Below are positions 1 through 9,971 of a stretch of 64,000 nucleotides of DNA, piece after piece. The stretch comes from Trichuris trichiura. Lineage: Eukaryota > Nematoda > Enoplea > Trichinellida > Trichuridae. The stretch lies in NCBI GenBank assembly GCA_037903355.1, contig JBAJFE010000009.1, positions 744,001-808,000 of the forward strand, given 5' to 3'. The notes below the pieces were generated by a model. It was not told where the DNA came from. It was given only the letters and a program-made list of their open reading frames with translations, and ran no database searches. The first letter of the stretch is position 1. Every line of letters begins with the position of its first letter. Both the position numbers and the translations under genes were made by a program.

Positions 1-347
1 AAAAAGTAGTGGCCATATCCCGATATCTCATTACCATGTGGCCATTTATGGCCGATCGCATTTCTGTCAATATACAATGTTGATCTGTCAATGCCGTCTT
101 GATTAAGAAACCCGTAACGTCTACCATTTAAGAAAGTCGACATGCAATGGTCGTTTAGGAGTGAATGAACGTCTATGTTTACGTCGGCCTCAATTGGTTC
201 AAAGTAACTCCACGTTACGCACTCTGAGCCGCGTTTGAAGCCTATCGCCATTTTAGCTTCGCTTGGACATCTGTAGGTATCATGTGTTGTAACGTGACTG
301 GCAAAGTTAATGCAAATTAGGGTGATAAGTATCAATCCAAGCGACAT
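1..347 (-). CDS. Putative secreted protein, 5' part, runs off the window
   Basis: On the minus strand an ATG at 347-345 opens a frame that stays open for 115 codons to the window edge. The first ~22 residues form a typical signal peptide (short polar start, then a run rich in L, I, T and C, ending near A-S-H). The mature part has three visible cysteines, in contexts RCPSE, SECVTW and DHCMS, plus several W, Y, G and H residues, as in a compact extracellular domain. I do not recognise the family. The 3' end lies beyond position 1, so length and domain are unknown. The start is chosen because the only upstream alternative would lengthen the hydrophilic end before the signal core. Seen directly: open frame and hydrophobic N-terminus; secretion is inferred. 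Confidence 0.6.
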   Translation of the reverse strand, partial: MSLGLILITLICINFASHVTTHDTYRCPSEAKMAIGFKRGSECVTWSYFEPIEADVNIDVHSLLNDHCMSTFLNGRRYGFLNQDGIDRSTLYIDRNAIGHKWPHGNEISGYGHYF

Positions 348-713
348 TTTCCAATTCAACGGACTACGCTATGTGCGGCTGCGTTCATGGACGCATACGA
401 AAGCTGAATGAAATAGGCAATATTTCAGTAATTTAGCAGTTTAAACTTGCGACGCATGTTTTAAACTATCCTATCCCGTCAGATTAAACGCGCTGGTATG
501 ACTTCTTATGTTCAGAACTAGTGTCTCTTTGTAGCTATATCTTTGCTTTTTCGAAACAAATCTGCATTGTTCTAATGGTTTGAACGTCGGAGCACGCATA
601 TCGTTCCTGTGAAGACGTATGTTTTCAGAAGGGGTTTTCTTATTTGTGGAGATGGCTGGGAAACGGTTTATTTCCCGTGTAGCATAACAAGGAAACGTAA
701 CAAATAAAGACTT

Positions 714-1517
714 TCAGAAACCGTCTGTCTTCGTCGTTAGCTACATACCGCACAGGCAAGTTGTTAATGCTTGTAACAGTTTTATATAGGGCACATAACA
801 AGTCAACGAGCTTATGCGCAGCATCCGCTCTGATCGAACAGAGTAGCCCACGCTTCACTGATTTCGACACCTTTGTCTTAGTTGCAGGATTCATTGTGAC
901 GGATGCAGAACGACTGCTTGATTTTTCTTCGCGAAAACAGTGTATCGCTGCGTAGGATCTTCTGCCGGAGGTCGAGTGAGCATTGAGAGGAATGTTCAAC
1001 CACTACTGCACCTTGACACGGCTGCAGGATGGGAATCCTCTTCGCTTTCTTGTATTTTATTCTGTTCTAGTATCCATTGACCCCATCGATATGCTACTTC
1101 AATTTTTGAGGTAAGGGGGCATTGCGACTCCTTGGGATCTTGGTCTTATCGTTTCTTAGAATACAGGATAGGGATGCAGAACTGTCGAAGTATAGCCTGA
1201 AAACTCTGACACGATAAAGGGTTCAGCAGTCGTTGAACATTCTTCTTAACGTTCACTCGACCTCCAGTCGAAAATCCTATGTCGCGAGAGCTTGTTTTCT
1301 CTAAGAAAAACCAAAGTGGCATTCTGCGTCGCCACAGTGAGTCCTTCAACAGAGACGAAATTGTCGAGATCAGTGAAGCGTAGGCTTCTCTGATCAATTA
1401 GAGCAGGTGCTGCGCTTAACTCTTTCACCCGTTATGTGCGCTGTATAAGACCGTAATAGGCGTTAGCAACTTGACTGTGCCTTATGTCGCTGACGACGGA
1501 AACAGACGGTTTCCGAG
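714..1517. repeat. Long imperfect inverted repeat (fold-back element)
   Basis: Sequence 714-1001 on the plus strand resembles the reverse complement of 1231-1517. Matching blocks include GAAACCGTCTGT, GGCACAT(A)ACAAG/GCGCACATAACGGG, CTACGCTTCACTGAT and GGAGGTCGAGTGA. I judge the arms to be about 70 percent alike, with a spacer of about 230 bp. The outer tip of the right arm carries CTGACGA at 1490-1496 followed by a GGAAAC/GTTTCC hairpin, a motif that recurs in other fold-backs of this window. Short open frames inside the arms mirror each other only because the DNA is repeated. It is probably an old non-autonomous transposon. Confidence 0.6.
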
Positions 1518-1632
1518 AGCTTCAATTTGTTGTGTTCAACATGGAATAAACCGTTTTTCGACTATCTGCGTCATAGCATTTCCATGATTTTGATTGAAGT
1601 TGGAGCACAAGGAAGAAGGATTGTAAACGCTT

Positions 1633-1845
1633 TTATATGCTATCGTATATAACTTGCTGTCTGCTGCTTGGTCTGACATCACGACATACGCCCGCCTGTT
1701 CCAGTTGATCGAAAGTGTGCTGTAACGATCGACTGATATGTGTAAGAATGGTTGTACCGCTCTTATTAGTCATTAATTCTACTGTATTGCTCAGTGGGAA
1801 GGAGCGAACGGGCCTAACGGCTGACTGGTTGGTGCGGAAGAACAC
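1633..1845 (-). CDS. Possible coding exon, unidentified
   Basis: A 70-codon open frame on the minus strand follows a plausible splice acceptor (AACACAG just upstream at ~1846-1852) and ends at a stop at 1633. The peptide has a protein-like mix of residues and a predicted helical stretch (LQHTFDQLEQAG). It has no ATG at its beginning, so if real it is a 3'-terminal exon. I could not find a convincing partner exon at higher coordinates or a family match. Chance is a real alternative. Confidence 0.25.
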   Translation of the reverse strand: MFFRTNQSAVRPVRSFPLSNTVELMTNKSGTTILTHISRSLQHTFDQLEQAGVCRDVRPSSRQQVIYDSI

Positions 1846-1999
1846 TGTGTTAACTGCACGCTGATGCCGCAGAAGTCTTTGTTTTCTAATAATTTTAAAT
1901 CTTTGAAAGGTTTTGCTAATAAGAGATCATTTGTAGAGAAGCAGTGGAAGCGTTTTGCTCTGCTTTGAAATCGCCCTGTTATTGAGTTGCCTCATCACC

Positions 2000-3179
2000 G
2001 TAGTGAATTTTTACTTCATCATGTTTCTTCAATATATCGTGGCTTTCCGCAGAGCTACCGGTGTGATGTACTGTCATTCTTCGGCAGGAGGAGCACTGTG
2101 ATGACGTAGCTGTCGAGAAAGTCGAAGCGTAATTTGATTCGTAGCTGTAACCGGCCCTTCTTCTCTTTGTGCTGCGATGATGAACTGCTGCGCCACTGAA
2201 TCAAAGAGTTAACATGAGAAATTCCATACAAACCCAAGCACGTTTTTAATTGCGAGCGACAGAGTCAGATTGACTGGCGCTTTGCTAACTTTCTGTCTTT
2301 TTTACGAGGTTCCCCTTCATAGCTTTCGTGGCGCCAACGTACGATTGAACCATGTGCAGCTTTATAGTTGCAACTGTCATTATTTTTCTTCTTTACGGTC
2401 ACTGGTGAGTCCTCCGTATACATCTTTGCATTTGCAAACTTTTACAGTGCCTATGATTAAAGTTTCACAGGTTCCAACGTTTTAATAACTGGCTGATTCA
2501 TCGCACGACTTCAGGGCTTCCTGTAAAACATGTGCGGCAAAAAGAGCGCGCTCCTCCTTTCGCAGGAAAGCATGTCGCCCAATTTTTGCATTTTCCTTCG
2601 CAGACCTTTGCGCGTTGGATATCCATATGCCTGTCAGAACATACGCACTTAAGATGACCACTGGAGTCTGTTGCGTATCCTTCGTGCTTCAATTATCATT
2701 TCCGCCTTGCTTTCTCAAGTTTATTGTTTTATTGGACTCAAGGTCAGTGCAGCTGTTACCGTACGTTACAGGTAGTTTGAGTATAAGACGTGTTCGTATA
2801 ACGTTTTTTTCGCTCATTAGCGGTATTACTGGCTGGAAGGAATGAGTATTTGCCAACATTTATCAGCTTCCCGGGATTTTTGTTTACCGAGAGCTGAAGC
2901 ACACCGCGCTCTGATCTCATGCGCGTTCTTCGGTCACGCCTGAGCGAAGCGGTGATTCTACTGTGAGGGAAACTTTTACGACTCGTATCAGATGGTGTAA
3001 TTTCTGACTGACCGTTAACGGCATCGTAGAACGCTGGAATGACGTGTCAAAACAATGCATGCATCCTTTCTGACGAAGGATTATCCCAGACCTAATCTGC
3101 TATTTTAAAGACTTTGTGCCCTACCGTCGGGAATACGCAATTACCGGAACCTGGGTTCAGCTAGGTAGATTTTGAAGAG
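2000..3179. other. No supported gene
   Basis: The stretch contains several short overlapping open frames on both strands (for example around 2055-2237, 2498-2692 and 2615-2845). None has a convincing combination of start or acceptor, donor and recognisable sequence, and frames on opposite strands compete. I see no repeat or RNA gene. Confidence 0.4.
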
Positions 3180-3520
3180 ATGGAATATGCAGATGTTAAA
3201 GACTTTTTGAATTGTCAGCAGGATGGGCTGATCGCCGCTGTGCTACAGAGGAAGCAAAAGGAAGAGAAGAAAGAGATAACGGTGGAAGTCAGGAAGTTTT
3301 TTTGCTGCAAGTGAACACTGCTGAGCTATCAGATGCTCTAGTCTAGAAACTATTGACCAGCAGTTACAGTGGCTCGGAGGCAATGGTCATAGTCCGGAAC
3401 AAATCGAGATGGCAAAAGGGGGTGTCTGAGCGCGAGACTTTGACAAGAGCAGTAAAGGTATTGGGGCCATATATGACATTTCTTTGTTAAGGCAGCTGAT
3501 ATACCAAGGAAGAACACACC
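3180..3520 (+). pseudogene. Possible decayed coding sequence
   Basis: An ATG at 3180 opens 43 acidic/basic, protein-like codons (M-E-Y-A-D-V-K..., then a KQKEEKKE stretch). The frame breaks at a run of seven T at ~3299-3305. In the next frame coding-like sequence continues (NTAELSDALV), stops at a TAG, resumes in another frame (IDQQLQWLGGNGHSPEQIEM) and stops again. Alternating frames with homopolymer and stop-codon breaks suggest a decayed gene rather than an intron pattern. The family is not recognised. The judgement rests only on residue composition. Confidence 0.25.
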
Positions 3521-4208
3521 GAAACTGAAGCTCGAATTGTATTATACTTCAATGAAAAGATGAGAAACATTTTGAGCACGACGAAGTGCTACCTTCTAGG
3601 TCTAATAGGGTCTCAGCTCATCAATAGCTAAGGGTAGATAAAAGAGTTAGTCCAGTGAACATAAACTCCTTCCTAGCTGTCAGGTCATTTATTTAAAACA
3701 GGGAGGGAGCTTGACGAAAGCATGTAGCTCTTGAGAGCCACTTTGAACGCTATCCATTGTAAAGGGTCCTATCATAAAAGTTAGCCAATTCATGTATCAT
3801 TGCCATGAAAAGAAAAACGCGTTGCTCAGATCGTGTGTACAGCGGTCGAATAAAATAGCTCAAATACTGAATCATTCCTTTTTCGACGCAGTTTATTGAC
3901 GATATTTCTGCGCTGTTGTTTACAAGTAAACAATCCTTCCGACGCTTTGAAATAAATAGTCATTTTTTATAGTTTAAGTGTCTCCTATAACGCGAGATTC
4001 ACCGGGATTTTCAAGTGACCAAATTCTCACGTTATACGTGAACTACCAGTGCGACCTCTGCTGTCTTGAAAATCAGAAATGCCCAATACAGTAACAGCGA
4101 ACTTTAAAATCTTAGAGTTAAACCTGCTAGGCTGTTGTCATTGTTTACACATATAGTAGCAGCTGGTTTTCCTTCCTCGGTAAATAAACGGTACCACGCT
4201 AACGGTGC

Positions 4209-4976
4209 CTACTTACGCATGTTACTCATCACTCTTTTCCGTTTTACGAATAAACGGATTTCTGCTTGCTCGCTGCCGGGCGCCCAACAGATATCACTGT
4301 TACTGGACACAAAAACTTCTTTCGCCTTACCTCCAGCATGTGGGTGCATTTCTGTAGCATGGAACGTCTCCCTGGTTCCGCTGAGGCAAATCTGTCCACT
4401 GTAATTGTATCGCATCTTTTAAATGTCCTTTTGACGGTTGCTCACTCCAATGGTCCAGCTTGCTCTGCACCGTTTCGACATTGAATTTTCCACTCTTTGA
4501 TAAGTCACTATCACAGGAATTGGCTAAAAGAATCTCCGTGGTTTGAATGACCTTAGCTATATATGTGTACCATTTATGATCAAGTTCCGAGTGGTATGAG
4601 TTTTATTGCATTTCAGTTTCAGTTGTTCTAACATGAATATTTGCAAACAGTGTTTCCTACCCTGTTTGACTTATCTAAACAATGCGTTGATGTCATTGGT
4701 TTATAACCGTTAGTGCTGTACCTGGAATAACTTATACGTATTGGAAAATCCCTGTCTAACATGAAGAGGTGTATATATGCCGAACCACCTAACCGTGCCA
4801 TATCAACGTAACTTCCTCCTAGGCTATGCTCGAGCAGCATGCTGTAAGCATAAAAATCGATTCAACATCACTTAGCCTTGTCTGTGCACTCACTATACAT
4901 ACCCGCTGCCAGCTCCAAGGCATCGGGTAAGAAAAACATTGCCGATACAATTCATGCTGGTAACTTCTGAAACCAT
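4209..4976 (-). CDS. Unidentified four-exon gene
   Basis: Exons read on the minus strand: 4976-4903 (ATG start), 4841-4661, 4551-4331 and 4302-4209 (TAG stop). All junction phases agree (2, 0, 2) and donors are GTATGT, GTAGGA and GTAAGG. The joined product is about 189 residues: a short N-terminus, a segment GGSAYIHLFMLDRDFPIRI, a middle with KSGKFNVETVQSKLDHW, and a basic C-terminus (RLFVKRKRVMSNMRK). There is no signal peptide or membrane span. I recognise no family. The last intron would be only 28 nt (4303-4330), well below the ~46-70 nt typical here, so exon 4 could be wrong. More exons may lie upstream of 4976. Confidence 0.45.
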
Positions 4977-5563
4977 GCTAAACTTGCAGTACGAATATCG
5001 CTTCTACAAAAGGATGCGTAATAAAGTCGATGAAGTTTTGTAAGTTCTTTTTTGTCTTCTTAATTAGGTTTCTACGAATATACGGGGTAAAAGTCAGTCA
5101 GACCCTCGGGAAACGTCTATCATCGCTGCGTAGCAAAAGCAGTGTATTTTAGGTACACAATAAAATGAATCAAACATAACATTAACGTACGAAAGGCAGA
5201 GAGACAATCGTAGCTGTAAACAAAAAATTAAGCGTTTTACAGGGCAAAATAAAATTTGTTTCGCAACCATTCTCTTTACATTCCAGCACTAACAAGTACT
5301 GTGGAACATCTTGCGTGACATTTTTCACCGTCTTGTTTAGTTTTGAGAGTTCCATATTCAACTGTTTTACTCAGTTCAATTTTCATAACTTAATAGTCTT
5401 CAAGCCTACTGAAATCAAGCAGACATGGCTTAGCTCTGATAATACCAATAAGCTGAATCACGTAAAAAACATTAATTGAAATCTGTTCACTTATCATCAG
5501 TTTAAAAAAGTGCGCGCTGCTGGCAATTTCACAACGGTGACAAAATTAACGTTTTTTTTTCAG
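4977..5563. other. Intergenic, no feature seen
   Basis: The sequence is AT-rich with no open frame that has supporting splice signals, and no repeat structure was noticed. It may hold the 5' region of the minus-strand gene ending at 4976 and an intron leading to the exon at 5564. Confidence 0.4.
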
Positions 5564-5800
5564 TCGGTCTTCAATGGAAATCCGACGACTAATGACAACG
5601 AAAAGTATAACTGGTTGCCGCTTGTGATGTGGAAAAACTTAATGAAAGATAGCGTTAACCGTATCGCTCGCCAACTCAACGTAAAGCAACGTCGAGAAGA
5701 CCAGTGGATACTTTGGAGTAAGACTATTTTAGCCGTGCCTTCAGTTAAACCAAACCAACGACTTTTTAGACCGCGGAATGAGCAGAAACAAAATCCATAA
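5564..5800 (+). CDS. Possible terminal coding exon, unidentified
   Basis: A strong acceptor (long T run then CAG, 5551-5563) precedes 78 sense codons in one frame and a TAA at 5798-5800. The peptide is rich in W, N, R and K (for example NWLPLVMWKNLMKD and RREDQWILW) and looks like folded protein rather than chance AT-rich translation. No upstream exon was found, so the start is unknown. It converges on the 3' end of COG8 about 250 bp away. Family not recognised. Confidence 0.35.
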   Translation, partial: SVFNGNPTTNDNEKYNWLPLVMWKNLMKDSVNRIARQLNVKQRREDQWILWSKTILAVPSVKPNQRLFRPRNEQKQNP

Positions 5801-6056
5801 CGCAAACAACCGGTGAAAATATGGAACGGGATACGTTGGCATCCTTCTTCAATCATATCTCGCATTGTAATGGTCGCTCTTACTGTCATTACAACTGCGT
5901 ATCGTTCTACAACCATCAAAAATGGTTTGCAAACATGGCTGCACTAAAGTATTGAACGGAGAAAGAATTTTGCTAACTTTATTCGACCTTTTCATTGAAA
6001 GGCACGTTAGATGAGAACTTTACTATCAAAGGGGCTTCCCCGCGGAAATTAATGAA

Positions 6057-8938
6057 TTAGTTGTGTTGTAACCTGTTTGAATGGACACTCTTCCCTTTTT
6101 GAACATTTTGTAACCATTCTTTGAGCCTTGTAGTTTTTAAGCGGGGACGAAGGCCCTAGAAAGTAAGCGCTACAAACATTTTTTACAATTTTTCCCCAAC
6201 TAACTTTTTGGATCAACGTTGCGAGAGAAATTCCAAGCGATACTGACAAATTGTTCGCGGGAAATAACACGTCTAAGCATTTGTCCAGGAAAGGAACCAG
6301 AGATTCTTCAACTAAAGTCGCAAAAGCGATAACACCGTCAGGATCAGAGCTCCGCCTAAACAAATGAAACCAATGAGTGCACATTGTATGCGTTATGTTC
6401 AACTAACTCAAATGACGTTTTCAATGAGTCAACCATCAGAGACAAAGAGGAATCGAGTAACTCAGCAGTGAACAATGCAAGGCTCACAGGAACGCACGAG
6501 TGCAACTTGTCGAAAATTTCAATGATTCTATTGCAATAAATAGCCAATGGTGGATACGAAAGCAGCGCGATTGGTGCCTTAATGCTTGGGCCACTTTTGA
6601 CATCCAAATACGGATCTACATCACTCACAGCAGACGATACTTCGGCAATACGAAAAGCTTCGGTCGACTTCAACGAGTCTAGCAGCCTAAAATAACATCG
6701 ATCAATCAAGGACCACCTTAAAAGGAAGAAAAAGCACACACTTTGCTGTTACCGTTCCTAAGGATTGCTCCATCAGCTTCAAAATGTGATCTTCAAAAAT
6801 GCAAACCAACAAGTGACGAGCATCCGTACCAACACGACCCATTGAAGCTCCAAAGTACATGCAGTGCATCATGATTGAATCAAGCCGATCAACGGGGCAA
6901 TGCAAAAGGCAATTAGATAACGTTTCCGTAAAGCACTGCAACCGATAGTGCAACCAGGAAGCTACGACGGAAGGACAATGAAATTGGAGCGCATCCCGTT
7001 GACTGCCGGAGGAGGAATGCGAACTTTCTTCAGAAAATACAGCCCTGTACTGAAGCATGACGTCAAACATAGCCTCCTGGTAGACTTCAACAATGTGGTT
7101 AAGCCGCTGATACTCATCCGAAAACGACCGCTTGTCTAACTGGCTCTGAAGCCAACTATCTCGGCACTATAAAACAGTAATAATAATACGCATAATAACA
7201 TATAAACAATTTTAAGCTTGAAGTTTACGGTAGCTTTACGTTTCAGCTAGGTAATAACATCGGCAGCTTAAGGCATTGAAGGAATAGCATGGGTCGTAAG
7301 AATCCTGTACAGCATCAAAATACAGTAGAACCTCTCAAGTTGACCACTTCTCTATGTCGACCACCTCCCTAAGTTGACCGAATTTTGACCACTTGGTTGG
7401 TCTGCACGTTAATAATATAATATACCCACGGCCTCTTATGTTGACCACCTCCTATGTTGACCAGTTTTTCCCGGTTCCTTGGATGGTCAACTTATGGAGG
7501 TTCTACTGTAGATGGAAAAATATCTCCATCCATTCAAAGGCAACCGACGTTTAGCGCAGAAAGCGAAAAACATAGTCAGCAAAAGGAAAAGCATAATAAG
7601 CTCATCTGGCGTTTGGTCATCAACATTATGATGGGAAAACCGCTTCTTGTAACGAAAATCTTCGGGTCGTAATAACTGAAAAGCACGTACTTTCTATTCT
7701 AAGCGGTAAAACAATGCCTTATAAGGAATGTTCGCAAGCAAGTGCTTAAGAATTTCAAATTTTTATGGACACTAATGTATTTGCATATATGTCAGGCAAC
7801 ATGCAGAAAAGAGGTCTCAAGCCGGAATATAAAATTCATTTAAATTTCGTGTACACTGCATGCACACTGCGTGAGGTTGGGACTCCGTAGCATCGATGTC
7901 AATAATAAACTTCCAATAGAACAATGACGCCTTATTATAAATTGTTTATCAAAAGAAGCTACGAAGATTATGACAGGAACATTTGCATTGCAGGAAAACA
8001 CAGCTTTTCAAGTGCTTACAAAACTGTGCAAGTTGGATGTCCTTGAAAAACAGTATATTACGAACGAATTACGAAGTTTAACTTGCTTCTGTACTTCCGT
8101 TATAAAACAAGAGTTACACATTTTAAAAAAGATATAGTACTTACATACCAACAAAAACTGGAACTGCAGCTCCGCTTCACTGTACACGTCCATCCGTCTT
8201 AAGAACCCGACGAGTTTTAGGCACTGAGTAAGGGTAAGAGGGGCGCGCAATTGTTGCAAGCAACTGCTCAGCAGGTAGTTTCTTTGATTTTTCACGTGTT
8301 CCGTGACTTCCTAAATGTTCACGCAATTTCTAGAAACTTTCGAAATTTCCCAATGATTACGAAGACGATTGCTATATTTCCTAGACAACGACCAAGTCGA
8401 GATGCCAACTGTATCAGCTCGAAAGCTTCCTCGTAATGGCCCTTGCGAACACATTTCTCAATAAGCGATGACAATTCAAACAGCTTTTTCACATCTTCGG
8501 AGCTATGCTTTGCTGCGGTCAAATTGGTTCGTTCTACGCTCATTACTTGAAAAGTTTTCAGAAACTGGCTACCTTCATCTTGAACAGTTCGCAGTTCTTT
8601 CATCAATTTTTCTATATCGTCATGAAGTCCTGTGTACTAGACAAACGCGTAAGTTACTCCGCTATTATAAAAGCGGCAACAAAAAACTTCGGCGCATAAA
8701 TATCCAGAATAACTTACGCGTTCCTTCACTTCTTCGGAACAGCGGATCGTACGAATGAATGTACCATAGTTGGAAAACGCTAGTTCCCGTATATTGCTCA
8801 AAACGTTTGCCCTTTCCTTCTCCAATCTTTCCGGTTCTTGTTCTGCATTACAAAAGGTAGGTATGCACACAATTTCGCTTATGCTGTCGTACCTAAGCGA
8901 TCCGGTTCCAGCTGATACACCAAATCGATGTAGCTCAT
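6057..8938 (-). CDS. COG8: Conserved oligomeric Golgi complex subunit 8
   Basis: COG8 is a lobe-B subunit of the COG tether, which acts in retrograde vesicle traffic within the Golgi. Exons on the minus strand: 8938-8893, 8842-8718, 8636-8361, 8310-8149, 7166-6742, 6686-6417, 6355-6205 and 6155-6057, all in phase, giving about 517 residues (human ~612). Family signatures visible: EPERLEKERANVL then ELAFSNYGTFIR near the N-terminus, LKLVGFLRRMDVYSEAEL near residue 190, CMYFGASMGRVG and YPPLAIYCN further on, and a C-terminal LVPFLDKCLDVLFP block. The product begins MSYIDLVYQLEPDRL, shorter than the human N-terminus. Intron 4 (7167-8148) carries a MITE. The 6418/6354 junction uses a weak donor (GTCATT) and is the least certain. 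The gene is divergent to the ORP gene. Confidence 0.9.
7321..7510. mobile_element. pogo/Tigger-like MITE in a COG8 intron
   Basis: The element begins CAGTAGAACCTC at 7323 and ends GAGGTTCTACTG at 7508, flanked by TA on both sides (7321-7322, 7509-7510). These termini and the TA target duplication fit the Tc1/mariner pogo-Tigger group. Repeats of TTGACCAC occur inside both ends. At ~186 bp it has no coding capacity and must have moved with a transposase from elsewhere. It lies wholly within COG8 intron 4. Confidence 0.85.
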
Positions 8939-9971
8939 TGCAGCAGGACTCTTTTGGAAAACAATTCGCAATTGCGTTTACAGCGAAGTAAGCTGTAGCT
9001 TACAAAAAGTCATCAAACTGCCTTCTTGTAAATGTTGTAAATGTATGAACACAAAACCGTGCAGGAGAAAACCAAATAAGTTACATCGCTTCGACACGAT
9101 TACATTAGAAGAATGTAGGTTAACAATATTGCAGCAAAGCATGCGCTTCATCCTTAAAATTTAAAACATGCACTATCGCGAGACGTCTTACCAACGACTA
9201 TTGTAGGTACTATGTATGGAAGCAACGTCAGATGGGTTGCAATTCAAATCCATTCATTCTATGCAACTTCGCTCAGCGCGTAAAATTGCAGCATTCTTTC
9301 GTATGTAAGCGCAGCATCCCGAAAGAGAAATATCGCAATTTCATAAATCCCTTAAACGCTTTTTGGCTCCTGTAAAAAAGCGTTAGAAGGAAAATATTTT
9401 GGCAATCTCTTTTCAGTAAGCAACAACATATTTTGCTCAATTGTTGTCTAAAGCTTAATAGCAAATCAGTTCCGATAAAGCCTGAATTTTCATGCAGATT
9501 TAAAACTGGAAGGAAGTTGTCGATCGTGATAAGGAAACACCATTTTGCTTGCACCTTTCATTTCACATATCGGGTTCTGTAGGCGTAATATCCTGCTGAA
9601 TGAGTAAAGTTTAAAACTTTATCTACGTTTTACTCGTCTGTTCAAGAATTACGTTTGTGCCTTCTACGTCTGATCTTTTCAACGCTTTATCCTTTCTGTT
9701 TTGATAGCTGTATTCGTACTCCCATTTTTAAAGAAGCACCGTTTAAATGGATATTTATTGAAAGTAGGAAGGAGGATCCTATCGTGTACGAGTGCTGTCT
9801 TTGCGTCTTTACTCAACTTTATGATCCCCTTGTGTTTAATTTTCGCTTTATTCCATCTACATCCAAATTATGGCTCAGTCTAGCTGGATGCAATCTTGTT
9901 TACAATAAGTTATTCGTCGGAAATTGGAGCAGCAAGCATGTTTATGCACTGTGCATTCTGACGTTCAGGCT
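8939..9971. other. Divergent intergenic region COG8 / ORP gene
   Basis: About 1 kb separates the COG8 start codon from the first supported ORP coding exon. It should hold both promoters, and possibly a 5' untranslated ORP exon, since an acceptor-like TTCAG (9964-9968) lies just upstream of the ATG at 9972. Open frames here have low-complexity F/L/C-rich translations and competing frames, and I regard them as chance. Confidence 0.4.

Noticed and set aside
4135..4484. Plus-strand open frames opposite the four-exon gene
   Set aside because: The minus-strand model joins several exons in phase through good splice sites, whereas the plus-strand frames have none.
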